Of a stretch of 64,000 nt of DNA, positions 46,566 through 57,739 are shown piece after piece. Below the pieces are notes generated by a model. It had not been told where the DNA came from. It made no database searches and saw nothing but the letters and a program-made list of their open reading frames with translations. Positions within the stretch are counted from its first letter, which is position 1, and each line of letters starts with the position of its first letter. This DNA comes from Loripinus fragilis (lineage: Eukaryota > Mollusca > Bivalvia > Lucinida > Lucinidae): contig OZ026521.1 of the NCBI GenBank assembly GCA_964019695.1, positions 35,582,965 to 35,646,964 on the forward strand, written 5' to 3'. A program made the translations under genes and the position numbers.

Positions 46566-46738
46566 ACAGTGGTGGCTCAGATTGGTACAGCGTTAGATTG
46601 GGGATTTAATGGTTGCTAGTTCGAGAATCGTCAGAGACAGTGAGCTATTTCCTTGAGTCAGACGCCATATCCGCTGCTCAGTGCTAGTTCAACCCAGGAA
46701 GACAGGGAATCGTCCCAGTATGACTGAAAAACTGTTGA
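46566..46738 (+). mobile_element. Second-type SINE (different tRNA head, related body)
   Basis: GGTGGCTCAGATTGGTACAG is the A-box region and GCTAGTTCGAGAATCG the B-box. The body TTCAACCCAGGAAGACAGGG, TCGTCCCAGTATGACTGAAA and CTGTTGACATGG matches the 3' body of the main SINE. The head resembles a different tRNA, so head exchange is likely. Confidence 0.65.
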
Positions 46739-47229
46739 CATGGTCATAATACATGAACACTAACGAAATGATGAAGAGAAATAGATTTTTTTTCAGTGTT
46801 AAATTGTTAATTTTAAAGTAAAGAAATCCGTTACATTCTCGTTGAATCGTCGAGATCCGTATCCAGTAAACGGCGACAACCGTACCCAGCAAATTTACAG
46901 TTCATCGCCGGACAGCAGTATCACAAAAATATAAAAGTACCACAGAGGCATATAACTACATGTACGTTCACAAATTTAAGGTAATCATGTATGTTTATGA
47001 TGTGTCTGCATCATATCGCTTCGATTTGCCAATTTTCTTGGAAATACTGATTTTATTTAGTTTTTGTTGAATATCCGTTGAAATCCGCTCAGCATTAAAA
47101 CAGGCTAGCAGCCAGGCCTGCAAATCATTGAAAACAATAGCTATCTATTAAAGAAATGGTTTAAACACCCAAAATGTCGGAACACACACTAAATTAGCAC
47201 ACTTACCGTCGAATTTGATGGGTTTTTTT

Positions 47230-47370
47230 AACTGTCGACAGCCGTACCGACCGGTCGAAAGCCGTACTCCTCGGTCGATAGCAGCTTTACACAGTACCGT
47301 CCTGGTCGCCAGCAAAAATAGCGAAATTGGTATTACCCCCGTGCATACCGGTAAAACAGGGTCGGTAAGG
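47230..47370. repeat. CCGACCGGTCG-type repeat, copy 2 (inverse)
   Basis: GACAGCCGTACCGACCGGTC, CCGTACTCCTCGGTCGATAG, GTCGCCAGCAAAAATAGCGA. Inverse of 37195-37330. Confidence 0.75.
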
Positions 47371-47454
47371 AGAAACAAAAATATTTTTAAGGTTGGCCTT
47401 GTTTTCAATACTTTCATAAAACACAGATCACAACGCTATAGGATTCCTTAGGAA

Positions 47455-47665
47455 TACTACTAGTAGTCCGAACCCCCGGGAAAATCACAAAATTCTCAGC
47501 CAGCGTTCAATGTTCGGCCATCATCGGCCTGTCAACTGTTATGCCATTTAAATGGCGTTTCACCAGCGGGAAAATGATGGTTGAATCTTGATACGGACCC
47601 ACCGAGAAGCAAATTGATCCTCTCCCTCCTCTCATAAAATGACGAAATTGGATCCGCGTATGCTT
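47455..47665. repeat. GGATCC-family element remnant
   Basis: CATCATCGGCCTGTCAACTG, GCCATTTAAATGGCGTTTCA, CCAGCGGGAAAATGATGG and GGATCCGCGTATGC match the nested inverted arms of the 23876 element. The left end is lost. Confidence 0.65.
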
Positions 47666-47879
47666 TGCGTTGTTTTCGATACTTTTATAGCCTATTCATT
47701 TTTTTTTACAAATTTCGTATATAATATACTTTTATCAAATTCTTGCCAAAGTTTGAATACCGGTCTCTTTGGACAACCAAGATGGCCGACATAATGCCTA
47801 CCACATGTGATTTGCACTTGTAGTGATTCTGACTAAAGTCATTTATCACCCGATCTCTTCCAAATTTCATATCTGTATC

Positions 47880-48060
47880 AATTATATAGAGGATCTTACA
47901 TGAGTGCTCATGTTTTATTGAATTTATTAAACGAGTTGGGGAAAAGAGATAAAATGCGAGGCTTGCCGAGCATTTTATCTCTTTTTCGCAACGAGTTTAA
48001 CAAATTCAATAATACAAGAGCACGAATGTTAGATTCTATTTATCATATGGCATAAAGATA
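47880..48060. mobile_element. Foldback element (GAATTTATTAAACGAGTTGGGG)
   Basis: Arms TTGAATTTATTAAACGAGTT and AACGAGTTTAACAAATTCAA enclose AGAGATAAAATGC / GCATTTTATCTCT with centre GAGGCTTGCCGA. Outer sequence GAGGATCTTACATGAGTGCT recurs imperfectly inverted. Same family as 25845 and 34515. Confidence 0.78.
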
Positions 48061-49553
48061 TCTTTGAAGTTTCATTGCTGACGGTAAAACGTTATGATAT
48101 TGTCATTTTGTACGCAACGTTGTTATGGACGTCATAACGTTTCCCGTAAATCGATAAACCACTAGTGGTTTACAGATTTTATTGCATGGCGTTATTTCAC
48201 TCCCAGACGCGACGTCATATGATAAACCAAACTCTCGTCCAAGTTATCCGATGACTGAAACAAAGATAACCACCGCCTGTTTGTTTGCACTTGTCGACAC
48301 TCCAACCTAGTCATTTTAATATTGTTTGACTTCTTCCAAAGGGATCATTGACGGTTTGGGCCTTATACGCCTATTTTTCTGACATCTAGAACGCTGTTTT
48401 CGAGCTTATGGTGTGATGCATTTAGTATCGGTGCAATAGGTGAAACTTATGGCAAGAGCAAGCTATCAAAATGATTAGAAAATGCCTTCGCACTCGAGAG
48501 ATATGGCGGGGTAAACGGGGAGGGGGTCTGAAATTTCATGACAATGTAAAGTGATTTAAAAGTGTTTTTTGCAGTTGTTCTTGATTTTTTTGGTAGGCAT
48601 GTGGATATCTACTGCATATATGATATGCAGAGTATTTACTTATCAAGATTATTGATAAAATTGTTTTATTTTGTAATAAAACGATAATGGGAAAATATTT
48701 TAGAAATCACCTGTACATTTTTGACTATATCTACCGAAAACAATTGATAACAGAAAGCTCAACACTTTTGAATGAATGAAAGTGTCCAATTTAGCATTGC
48801 AAAGTATAGCTGGTCTTTGAATTTTAATTTTGCTTGTTTGAAGAGCGTGACATGTCAAAAGGTTTTAAAGTGTCCGAATATTTATGGTATGCTTATAACT
48901 CTTTGCATGCCAGCGGAGGATTTAGTCGTCTTCCAATAACCTTTGCAAACAGTTTGAACCAAGATCAAGACCAACATAATGTTGGTCATGATCTGCATCT
49001 AAACTGTTTGACACTCGGATAGTGGTCCTGGGTGATTTACAAGGTATTTGTAAAAACTTAATTTTGAAGCAAAAGTCAACAGAAGATAATAAAAGCATGA
49101 ACAATTACCGAGCATGCAAATAGCAAAATAATGTGTCATTAAATAACATGGTAATTTTCTATAATGAAAAAATGCATAAACCTTGCTTATTCTACTCTTA
49201 ATCTTTATGTACTTTGTATTAAACTAGCATTTATTCTTGAAGAAAATATGCGCAAGGATGTAAAAGGTTACTGGCAAGGGTGGCTTGTGTATTTAGACTT
49301 ATGTTTAGAAATGTCTTAATTATTTTGCTGACTTATCTTTGTAAAACGTACTATAATGATAATAAACTACAATGCTTACTTAATATTGGCTTTATTTGGC
49401 CATGACGGACATTGTATAACAATTGCTAACATTTCACTTCAATTGAAAAGATATTCTTTCAACATCAACACAATATTTAACCATTCACAATGTTCACATA
49501 TTTCTCAATGTTCAATATCAACAATAACAATTCACACAAACATCATCATTATT

Positions 49554-49945
49554 CAAGTTATAGCAATATCACTCAATATTATTCTAATTTTCTGTCTATT
49601 TCACTTTTGAGTTAGACTTGATAATATGGAGGGGTTCCAACCATATTACAATTTTGATTGAGACGGCCGCATGCTAAACCTAGCATACAGCATGTTCGAA
49701 CCTAGCATACAACATGTTCGCAATATTCCAAAATTGAAGATCAATTTATGCATCAAGTTATAGCAATATCACTCAATATTATTCTAATTTTCTGTCTATT
49801 TCACTTTTGAGTTTGACTTGATAATATGGAGGGGTTCCAACCATATTACAATTTTGATTGAGACGGCCACATGCTAAACCTAGCATACAACATGTTCGCA
49901 ATATTCCAAAATTGAAGATCAATTTATGCATTCGCGCCACACTTA
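49554..49945. repeat. Tandem duplication, 200-bp unit
   Basis: CAAGTTATAGCAATATCACT starts at 49554 and again at 49754. The first unit carries an extra internal CCTAGCATACARCATGTTCG duplication. A third, diverged unit continues to about 50070. Confidence 0.88.
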
Positions 49946-50059
49946 CTTTATGTCTAATTAGATTGAATAATATGTTAGGTTTCCAGCCTATCAAAATTAT
50001 TCAAATGGCTACAGGCTAAACCCAACAGTAACATTATTGCAAATTCAAAAAATTGATGT

Positions 50060-50610
50060 TCAATTTATGCATTCACAAGCGAACATGATCCACAACACCA
50101 TAGTGTTTTTCTGAGATTTATTGAGGGCTATCGTTCATGTTGAACATTTGTTGAATGGGGATTCCAGCCTCAATAGTCTTTCATGGTTGCCCATTTTCAA
50201 ATTATACATTTGTGTGCAAACATTATCAACAACACTATAATGTTCTACCATGATATATGGAAGGCTACTAGCCATAATTTAAATTTTGTTGAAGAGGACT
50301 TCCAGCCTCAACAGTCTTTCATGTTTGCCCATTATCAAATTATACTTTCATGTGCAAACATGATCCACAAGACCATAAAGTTCTGCGGTGATTTATGAAG
50401 GGCTACCAGCCATATTCAACATTTGTTGAAGAGGGCTTCCAGCCTCAACAGTCTTTCATGTTTGCCCATTTACAAGTTAAACATTCGTACGTAAACATGA
50501 TCCACATTACAATAATGTTCTTGTGTGATTTAGGGAGAGCTACCAGCCATATTCAACATTTGTTGAAGAGGGCATCCTGCCTCAACACTCATTCATGTTC
50601 CCTAATGTGA
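50060..50610. repeat. 137-bp minisatellite, four units
   Basis: TCCAGCCTCAACAGTCTTTC recurs at 50163, 50301, 50438 and (as TCCTGCCTCAACACTC) 50575, in steps of 138, 137 and 137. Units contain TGTTTGCCCATT, AAACATGATCCACA and, in the last two, the dyad TTCAACATTTGTTGAA. Confidence 0.9.
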
Positions 50611-51239
50611 TTTCTGTCGCACTGTGGCATTCTTCTAAAGCAGCTGATAGTGTCCGTCATGACAAAGTATTGGTAACCATGGTTATCACGTAAAACGCAC
50701 CTGAAATATACAACAAAACAGCAGAAAACAAACAAAACATTTAAGGGGAGGGTCGAATGGGTGGGTCAACAAAACGTCCTTCGAACACCATGCTGTTCTT
50801 TACGTAGCCGAAACGAAAAAGGCAGATAAACATGTGTATGAACGTATCTTTGCAGCCTGGCTATTTATATATATATATCTGAAACAAGCGTACGCTTCTT
50901 AAACGTTTGCCACCCAATTGAATTGAAGTGTGATTTCTCAATAATAAATGAATTTAATTCAAATCGAATTAAATTGCAATAATACAAAGCAATTTAGGAT
51001 GCTGGTGGTAGAGAACTTCATTACAGTCGTGTATTCCTTATTTGGTAGAAAAAGCATTTAATGGACTTAAGTCCTAGGTTTTTGGGCTACAGAATATCCC
51101 TCCCCCTCGTAGCCAGCAAGCCACTTTCACACAATGTGTAAAATATGGTAACACACATGTAGGCAAAAGCTTTTGCTGGCACAAGGGATCGATATTTTAT
51201 AAACTGTTTTCTGATTTTTTTTATATTTTAATGTAACAA

Positions 51240-51520
51240 ATAGTAAGTGAGTATTATCAGGAAATACCACAATCACAAATTGCTGACAAACCCATGGTAC
51301 CGCGAGGGAGAGCCTAACAACAATTACGAGATATCAGGAACACGAACTAATCAAAACCACCAGCTCTCTTTTCCCCATCAAGACGATTGCAAAATTAGAA
51401 TGGACATGGAGTAACGTACAACAAAACATAGAACAATTACAGACCCCACAATGGGAGTAACAATAAACAACAAGTCAACAACAACAGAACCACCGTCTTA
51501 GAACGGACAGCAGCCTAAGC
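51240..51520. repeat. GATCAGGAAATACC dispersed repeat, longer copy
   Basis: TATCAGGAAATACCACAATC opens it; it continues through CAGCTCTCTTTTCCCCATCA, CAAAATTAGAATGGACATGG, CCCCACAATGGGAG and CAACAACAACAGAACCACCG. The inverse of the same order is found at 59460-59720. Confidence 0.75.
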
Positions 51521-51873
51521 CACCGGGGGGACTTAAATGCGTTTTACTGGTACCAAATCTTCGCCCTAGATTCTGCTGTTGTTGAAGTACTCGCATGGAA
51601 GCCTTCTAATTATTGCAATATATCATCACTCTAATCAAATTAACACACTATGATGACACAAAGAAAAGGGCTCACGACTCACAGATAGTCAGAGATAAAG
51701 AAAACCTAAAGTTGAGCCACTTTTAAAAAACTGAATAATATACCCCAAATTTTACATCCTTGAAGCATTTAATATGGTAAATGGATTCCAATTTCATAAA
51801 GTACTCAAGTCAGGGTAGATTAACTGTGAAGAACAGGACGGTTGGCAAACTTCCATTTTTTACTGAAAACTAT

Positions 51874-51932
51874 AGGCACTTGCCCATAGCAAGTATCAGT
51901 GGATCACTGACACTTGCTATGGGTAAGTGCCT
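51874..51932. repeat. Near-perfect hairpin
   Basis: AGGCACTTGCCCATAGCAAG pairs with CTTGCTATGGGTAAGTGCCT around TATCAGTGGATCACTGACA, itself a smaller dyad. Confidence 0.88.
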
Positions 51933-52222
51933 AATGTTTTCATATATGGATTAGTAAATTCACCAGTCTCTTTCCCAAGATTACTATTGGTTTTGTCCGA
52001 TGAACGGTAATCATGTTATTTTGTTCTGGTGCACCATTCATTTGGTCATTTATCATTGGATTTTTCCAAAAGTTCACATATCGACTTCTTCCATCAAGCT
52101 ATTCTTCAAGTCTGACTATAGGGTTATCCAATTAACGATAATCAAGACCACTACCAAAATTGTTGCGCATATCAGTTTGAACTTTTGGACACTCAAACTG
52201 TTTTTTTTTTCAAATTGAATAT

Positions 52223-52460
52223 GAGCCGTTGTATGAAATTTCCAACAATGTGGTGTGTGTGACGAGAAAAGACTCAGACCAGCCTCCACATATGAGCAGC
52301 TTGAACAGAGCCTTTGTTAATCGCTTGAATACTATGAGTGTTAAGCTACTGACAGAACATCATTTGGAGTTTCTAAGCTTAAAAGGGGGGCTACACAGGC
52401 TCGTCCAAGTGTACACTTGTCAAAATACCACATTGTTGGAAATCACATAAGTGTCAAGGC
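52223..52460. mobile_element. GAGCC-family foldback MITE, copy 6 (diverged)
   Basis: GAGCCGTTGTATGAAATTTC at the left, CACATTGTTGGAAATCACAT near the right. Interior in the orientation of copy 3. More diverged than the others. Confidence 0.75.
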
Positions 52461-52973
52461 CCTTATATGGTTTATTTCTTCTTGCCCATGTTGGGATATT
52501 GATTGTGTCATATGAGAGGTAACCTAAACGGTCACCAAAATGCCCCCTTTTTTTTACTGCAGAGCGCTATGCGGGCCCAACTGTTCTAGTTCAAATATAT
52601 ATCTCAACCAAAACATAAGTCATGTGTATCAAAAATTAGTCTAAATTAGTTAGGTTCATTTAAGCATATTATAAACGAAAATAAAACCCTTTTACTCTAA
52701 AATACTCTGTTTATCCCAACTCATATTGTAGCTATTCTATGTTTTAGCAAGATTGAATCTTGGGATGATGTTTTATTTAAGTCTGTATATGTTATCCTTT
52801 GACCCTTCCTTGTATTTCGTTTCGACAAGATCGGATCTAGGGATTTACATACTAAAAGTTTAGTAGTATCCTTTGTCTATGTAATATCTGATTTATATGC
52901 ATTTGGAATTCAGTCTAGCCAACTTATTTATTAACTTATCAACACTTTTTAAAAGATAGCCAGACTCAGCCTC

Positions 52974-53022
52974 CAGTTTAGGTTACAGTTTAGGTAACAG
53001 TTTAGGTAACAGTTTACGTAAT
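52974..53022. repeat. 12-bp minisatellite (CAGTTTAGGTAA)n
   Basis: About four units of CAGTTTAGGTAA with single-base variants, upstream of the oxidase exon. Confidence 0.8.
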
Positions 53023-53039
53023 AGTTAAATACGTTACGT

Positions 53040-53280
53040 TTAAGATTGTATTCTCTTATAAAACAGAATTTTGATCTATAGTTATGTAACTAATATGGGA
53101 GCACATATATAGTTTTCTTATATAATTTTTGTTGTGACCAATTTAAGAGTTTGTTGTTAAATCATGTTTACATCTATTGTGACCAATTGTGAATTTGTTG
53201 TTATATTCATGTATCTGACAAAAAACTGTACAGTTTACGTCAATAAAATATATGTTCTGTTCTATGAAGTTTGACTGTGT
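53040..53280. other. Intron end next to the oxidase exon
   Basis: TGTGACCAATTTAAGAGTTTG and TGTGACCAATTGTGAATTTG are internal near-duplicates. AATAAA at about 53243 followed by ATGTTCTGTTCT looks like the 3' end of an inserted retroelement. The exon's acceptor (TATTTTCAG) follows at 53280-53288. Confidence 0.4.
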
Positions 53281-53288
53281 ATTTTCAG

Positions 53289-54811
53289 ATAGTAAAATAA
53301 TCGTCCTAGGCGCTGGTATGTCTGGCGTATCAACTGCAAAGAGACTTAAAGAGCTTGGCTATGGCAACATTCAAATTCTTGAAGCATCCGGTAGAGTCGG
53401 AGGACGTCTAATGCATGAAAATCTTAATGGTGTCAATGTTGAACTTGGTACTTTGATGGTTACAGAAGGCGAAGAAAATCTCCTTGTGGCTGGGCTTAAT
53501 ACGTACAATGTATCCTACAAAGCACTTGATTATGATGATTGGATTGTTCGCCACACTAACGGCACTGATATTACAAGTACTGCTGATACAGTATATGAGA
53601 AGTATTCAGATGCTATTGACATAATTGAAACACACTCAGAAAAAGTTCATGCCGAAAACAGACCTGATTTTACCATGCGATCTGCCTTGCTGAAAGCTGC
53701 TTGGGTGCCAAAGAATTTTCTTGATGACGTTATCGAGTATTTTGAGTTTGATTGGTTATATGGTTATGATCCTATGGAGACCTCTGGTAAATATGCCTTT
53801 ATCAATGATCCCGATGAAAGGCTAGATTCATATGGTGATATTGTCATGATAACAGATGCACGAGGGTACGCTGATATATTAGAAAGTGTATTAAATGAAG
53901 TAGTTGGCACTGATACTGATATGCTAAAGCTCAACAAGAAGGTGACACACATTGAACAAGATGATGACCATGTGACGGTACATACAGTAAGCGGAGAAAA
54001 TTACACAGCTGACTATATCGTTGTGACATTCAGTATAGGTGTTCTCCAAAGCGAGAATGTCAGATTTACACCTGGGCTACCTGAATGGAAGATGGATGCG
54101 ATACAACAATTTCAGATGGCTCAATATACAAATGTGTATGTACAATTTAATACAGCATTTTGGGATGACTATGAATGGATTGTGTATGCCGGTGAAACGG
54201 AGCCTTTCAATATTATTATGAATATGAACATATTTTATCCCGGATCTAATATATTGCTATTAGAGGCTTCTAATCGCCACTCTATTCGAATTGAACGTCT
54301 GACTGACGATCAAGTAATCGCTGAGGTGGTCTCAAAGCTGCAGAAAATCTACACTAGAACTGGTATTACCGTTCCATCACCGGATCATTATAAAATCACT
54401 CGGTTTTCGCAAGATCCACTTTTCCTCGGTGCATGGAGCAACTGGCCTCCTGGATTTACGAAGGATAGTCATGATGCCCTGATTGCACCGACTGGCAGGA
54501 TCTACTATGCTGGAGATTACGCTAACATATTCCATATAGGGTATCTTCAAGCGTCGCATCTCTCTGGTAACGCTACTGCTAATGCAATTGACAGATGCAT
54601 ACATGAATCGGAATGTCCAACCTACAGGCCAATATATGCTGCACGTGGCTGTCGCTATGCATATGCAAGCAATTATAACCGTACAGTCAGAGAAGACGAT
54701 GGGTCGTGTCGTTTCTCGTGTATTTCTGGGACAGAGAGGCTGAAATCAGCACATGCCTTTATAATACTCAGCATCACAGCCTTGCTTCAAAGTAAGCTCA
54801 CGTATCAATAG
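53289..54811 (+). CDS. Flavin-containing amine oxidase (polyamine-oxidase-like), terminal exon
   Basis: Predicted FAD enzyme oxidising amines or polyamines. The upstream in-frame ATG at 53252 probably lies in intron, because TATTTTCAG precedes 53289. Numbering from that ATG: GAGMSG at 20-25 is the dinucleotide-binding GxGxxG, E44 and GRVGGR (47-52) follow, and SIGVLQSENVRFTPGLPEWK (261-280), AWSNWPPG (394-401) and YYAGDYANIF...GYLQASHLSGNATANAI (418-446) are polyamine-oxidase hallmarks. The lysine normally found in YTK near the flavin is Asn (YTN, N294), and the AGE of the FAD motif is AGD. The tail has GCRYAYASNYN...DDGSC (466-486) and a hydrophobic end (about 499-514) that could be a GPI signal or anchor. 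Stop TAG at 54809. It joins in phase with 36828-36915. Confidence 0.9.
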
Positions 54812-55090
54812 CAAAAAGATGACATGGCGCTGCATTGTTTATCACATTTTACAGAAAAACCTGACGTGTTTAAAACGACCACTCGCAAAAAGACCAGAAA
54901 TTGATTTTTAAGATTAATTATCGCTTAATGCATGATGAAAGTCTTGCAGAATGCTAAGGGGTGCATTCTGAAATACTTTCGACCCCATTAAGCTACCACA
55001 TCGCTTTAAGACCTTGGATTTGTCTATTTTGATGGGAAGTTTTACACAGATTTTATGATATGAACTATGTTGCGAAAAATCCGTCGAAGG
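54812..55090. other. Probable 3' UTR and downstream flank
   Basis: No AATAAA is visible within 250 bp of the stop codon. There is no further open frame in continuity. Confidence 0.4.
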
Positions 55091-55092
55091 AG

Positions 55093-55270
55093 CCGTTTTA
55101 ATCCCTTGTATACTAATGAATTCTTCCTTCTGGTTAGATACAATAACCTTGGGACAGGCCATTGTACTTATCTAGGGGTATCGAGTTGTAATTTTAAAAC
55201 AATATTGTATTTTTTGTCTGAAGATATTGTTTGCTTTAAAAAACAGTGAAGTCCCTGATGAAAAGCTGTA
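55093..55270. repeat. Direct repeat, left member of a 7.2-kb pair
   Basis: TTTTAATCCCTTGTATACTA, TTCCTTCTGGTTAGATACAA, CCTTGGGACAGGCCATTG, ATATCTAGGGG-like text, TTTTTTGTCTGAAGAT and CAGTGAAGTCCCTGATGAA recur in order and orientation at 62279-62455. Confidence 0.75.
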
Positions 55271-57030
55271 ATATGCCCCATTACATCTGGGTAATCACTG
55301 TTTAAGACTTCAGAAAAGTGCAAAAAATAAGGTAACATTTCGAAATTGGTTATATCTTCTAAGTAAGCTGTTACTGGGCTACATATATAGACCTTTGGAA
55401 ACAAATATAGTCACCCCCGATGTAGTGTATGTTACATTTTTCATTGAACCTCCTTTTAATCAATAATGAATCTAACATAGGTTGTCTTTATTTTTTTAAA
55501 CCCGTTTATGTTCTTCAGTTTGGTATTATATTAAAGACATTTAATTTACCTCCTCAAAACTGCAAGCATTACGTTTCGATCATATATACATTTGAGTTAT
55601 AAGATGTTGAGCATGGTAGCCCCATATCACACAAAAAAATGTCAAATGTAATTCTCTAGGTCTTGCGCTGGCTAGAGACCCCCCATCCCCCAGGGGGAAT
55701 TTTGTACACTATGATTTCCTAACACTACATTATATTAGCCACAAATGAAATATATTAGCCCTCTTAGAGTGGCAGCGTTAGCGTGTAACGTCACGTTACG
55801 TACGTTACCCGCAAAATAACATTAATCTTTACTGATAATGTCTCCAACGTGACATATTCACACTTTTTCTGAAATTCGGAAGAGTTTTAAGAACTTTGTA
55901 TGACACAGTTGCATGTTTTTAACATTCATTTATATAAATGTATTGAGTTTTTGTCGTTGTGCATGTTACTTAGTGTTTCATATGTTATTTCCAAGTATTA
56001 GTATGGCAGTTATTGACTATACATGTATTACATCCGTCAGTGAATATAGCAAATCTATAAGGCTGCTATTCAAATGAATTGAAGTTCCTTATTATGGTGT
56101 CTTACACTATTTTTACAGCCCAGGTTACTTACGTTACCCTCCGAATACCATTAAACGGTCTCAATAAGGTCTCCATTACGACCTACTTGTACTTATTTGC
56201 ATGCTGGCACAGGTCTATGTACTTCTTTTTACTCTGGCTCATTTGCTGTGGAAGTAACTCAAAACATAAACTACCACAAACCCTATTTTCTTTTATAGAG
56301 ACATCAAATATAGTTAACATAATACTCATGGAAAGTTTGTAGCATACAGTGCAATATGTGAGTAACAACTTAAAAGGTCAAAGAAAATCCATCAGGTAGA
56401 AGTTATATTGCCAATCTAGCAATTCTTCGTATATTATCCAAGGGTTTAAAGAATTTTACAATACAGCTTATTAATCCTTTATCAGATTCATCTTGCAATG
56501 ATTTTGCAATATGCTAACAATGGCGCCATTACCTTGTAATGGCCAATTACATATATTACCCATCAACATCTTTGAGAGTTTTAGTAAATGACATGACTTC
56601 TGAAAAGTGCAAACCATAAGGTAAGATTTCCAAATTGGCTATATCTTCTAAGTAAGCTATTTTTGCATCACAGATATGGACCTTTGAAAACAAATATGCA
56701 TCCCAAAGTGTTACGTATGTTACATAATTTCATATTATTCCTATATAAATTATTTATGAATCTAATATAGTTTGATATTTTTTAAAATAATGTTTATGTA
56801 CCCTTTGGATACTGCAAATATTACGTTTCTATCTTTTATAAGTTTTAAGTTATTGAGTTTTGAAAACGGTAACCCCATATCACTGTTCTGGTCTATATTC
56901 TACATGACTTTTATATTCTATGTTCAAGGAATTGCATAATAACCCACCATCCCCACGGATAACCCCTATCCCACTCTTTTGGCTGAATTTTCATTAGAAT
57001 ATGGATGAGTATGAAGATAGTAAGTAGAAA
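55270..57030. mobile_element. Second palindrome-studded element region (subterminal units)
   Basis: Two direct copies of a unit start near 55305 and 56595 (CAGAAAAGTGCAAA...AAGG, AAATTGGYTATATCTTCTAA, GTAAGCTRTT, GACCTTTGRAAACAAATAT, CGTTTCKATC). Palindromes GTTACGTACGTTAC (55795-55808), GTTACTTACGTTAC (56124-56137), ATTACATATATTAC (56546-56559) and GTTACGTATGTTAC (56710-56723) are the same type as in 26908-31891. No inverted terminus was found. Confidence 0.6.
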
Positions 57031-57032
57031 GG

Positions 57033-57130
57033 AAGTGAGTATGATCAGGAAATACCACAATCACACACTGCAGACCAACCCACAACACCGTGAGGAAGAG
57101 CCACAAAACTTCAAAAGTCACAAGACATCT
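57033..57130. repeat. GATCAGGAAATACC dispersed repeat, short copy
   Basis: GTATGATCAGGAAATACCAC, CACACTGCAGACCAACCCAC, CACCGTGAGGAAGAGCCACA. Confidence 0.75.
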
Positions 57131-57739
57131 ATGGAGAGGTATGTGCATTACACAGATCTTACAAGGTGAGGAAACACGATAAAACAGCAGCCTTTTGGAT
57201 TATGTACATAGATATAGTAGAGATTTATCTTCTTTTCAACAGATCCGAGTGATTCATTTACAATTTTGGGCTTATGGGTACTGGATCTCGCTGTTTCCCA
57301 TACCAGTGAGTCCAACTGCAAACTTATGAGTCCAGAACACTATTTTTAATGACAAGTCTGCAATACTATTGCATCCTGGGACTCGCTGAATAAAAACTTT
57401 GCATCCCAGAGACAAAATTCTGCGCAAAAGATGCAGGATGCGCAGGTAACAAAATCACTGTCTGATCCTGCACCGTAAATGGTTTATAACCTCGGGGTGG
57501 GGGTACCCTATATATGACATAGTACAGAAATGCGTGCCGAATAAACCCCCTTTTCAGCGCCCTCAGGTATATGATACCCCCCCCCCCTTTTAAAAAAGAA
57601 AGTATATGAATGCCCTTATTTTTGGAATTTGAATGGCATACATTTTCTAACACCCATGTACGTATATGAACATATTTTTCGCTCAGATACCCGTCAAGCC
57701 TTTGTTTTCACATTTACATAAAGCAGGTTTTCTCGTGAT

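Noticed and set aside
53252..53288. ATG at 53252 as the true start of the oxidase
   Set aside because: The 12 codons after it read as intron (TGTGTATTTTCAG acceptor), lack a signal peptide and precede the conserved SKIIVLGAG directly. An exon join is more plausible, though not proven.
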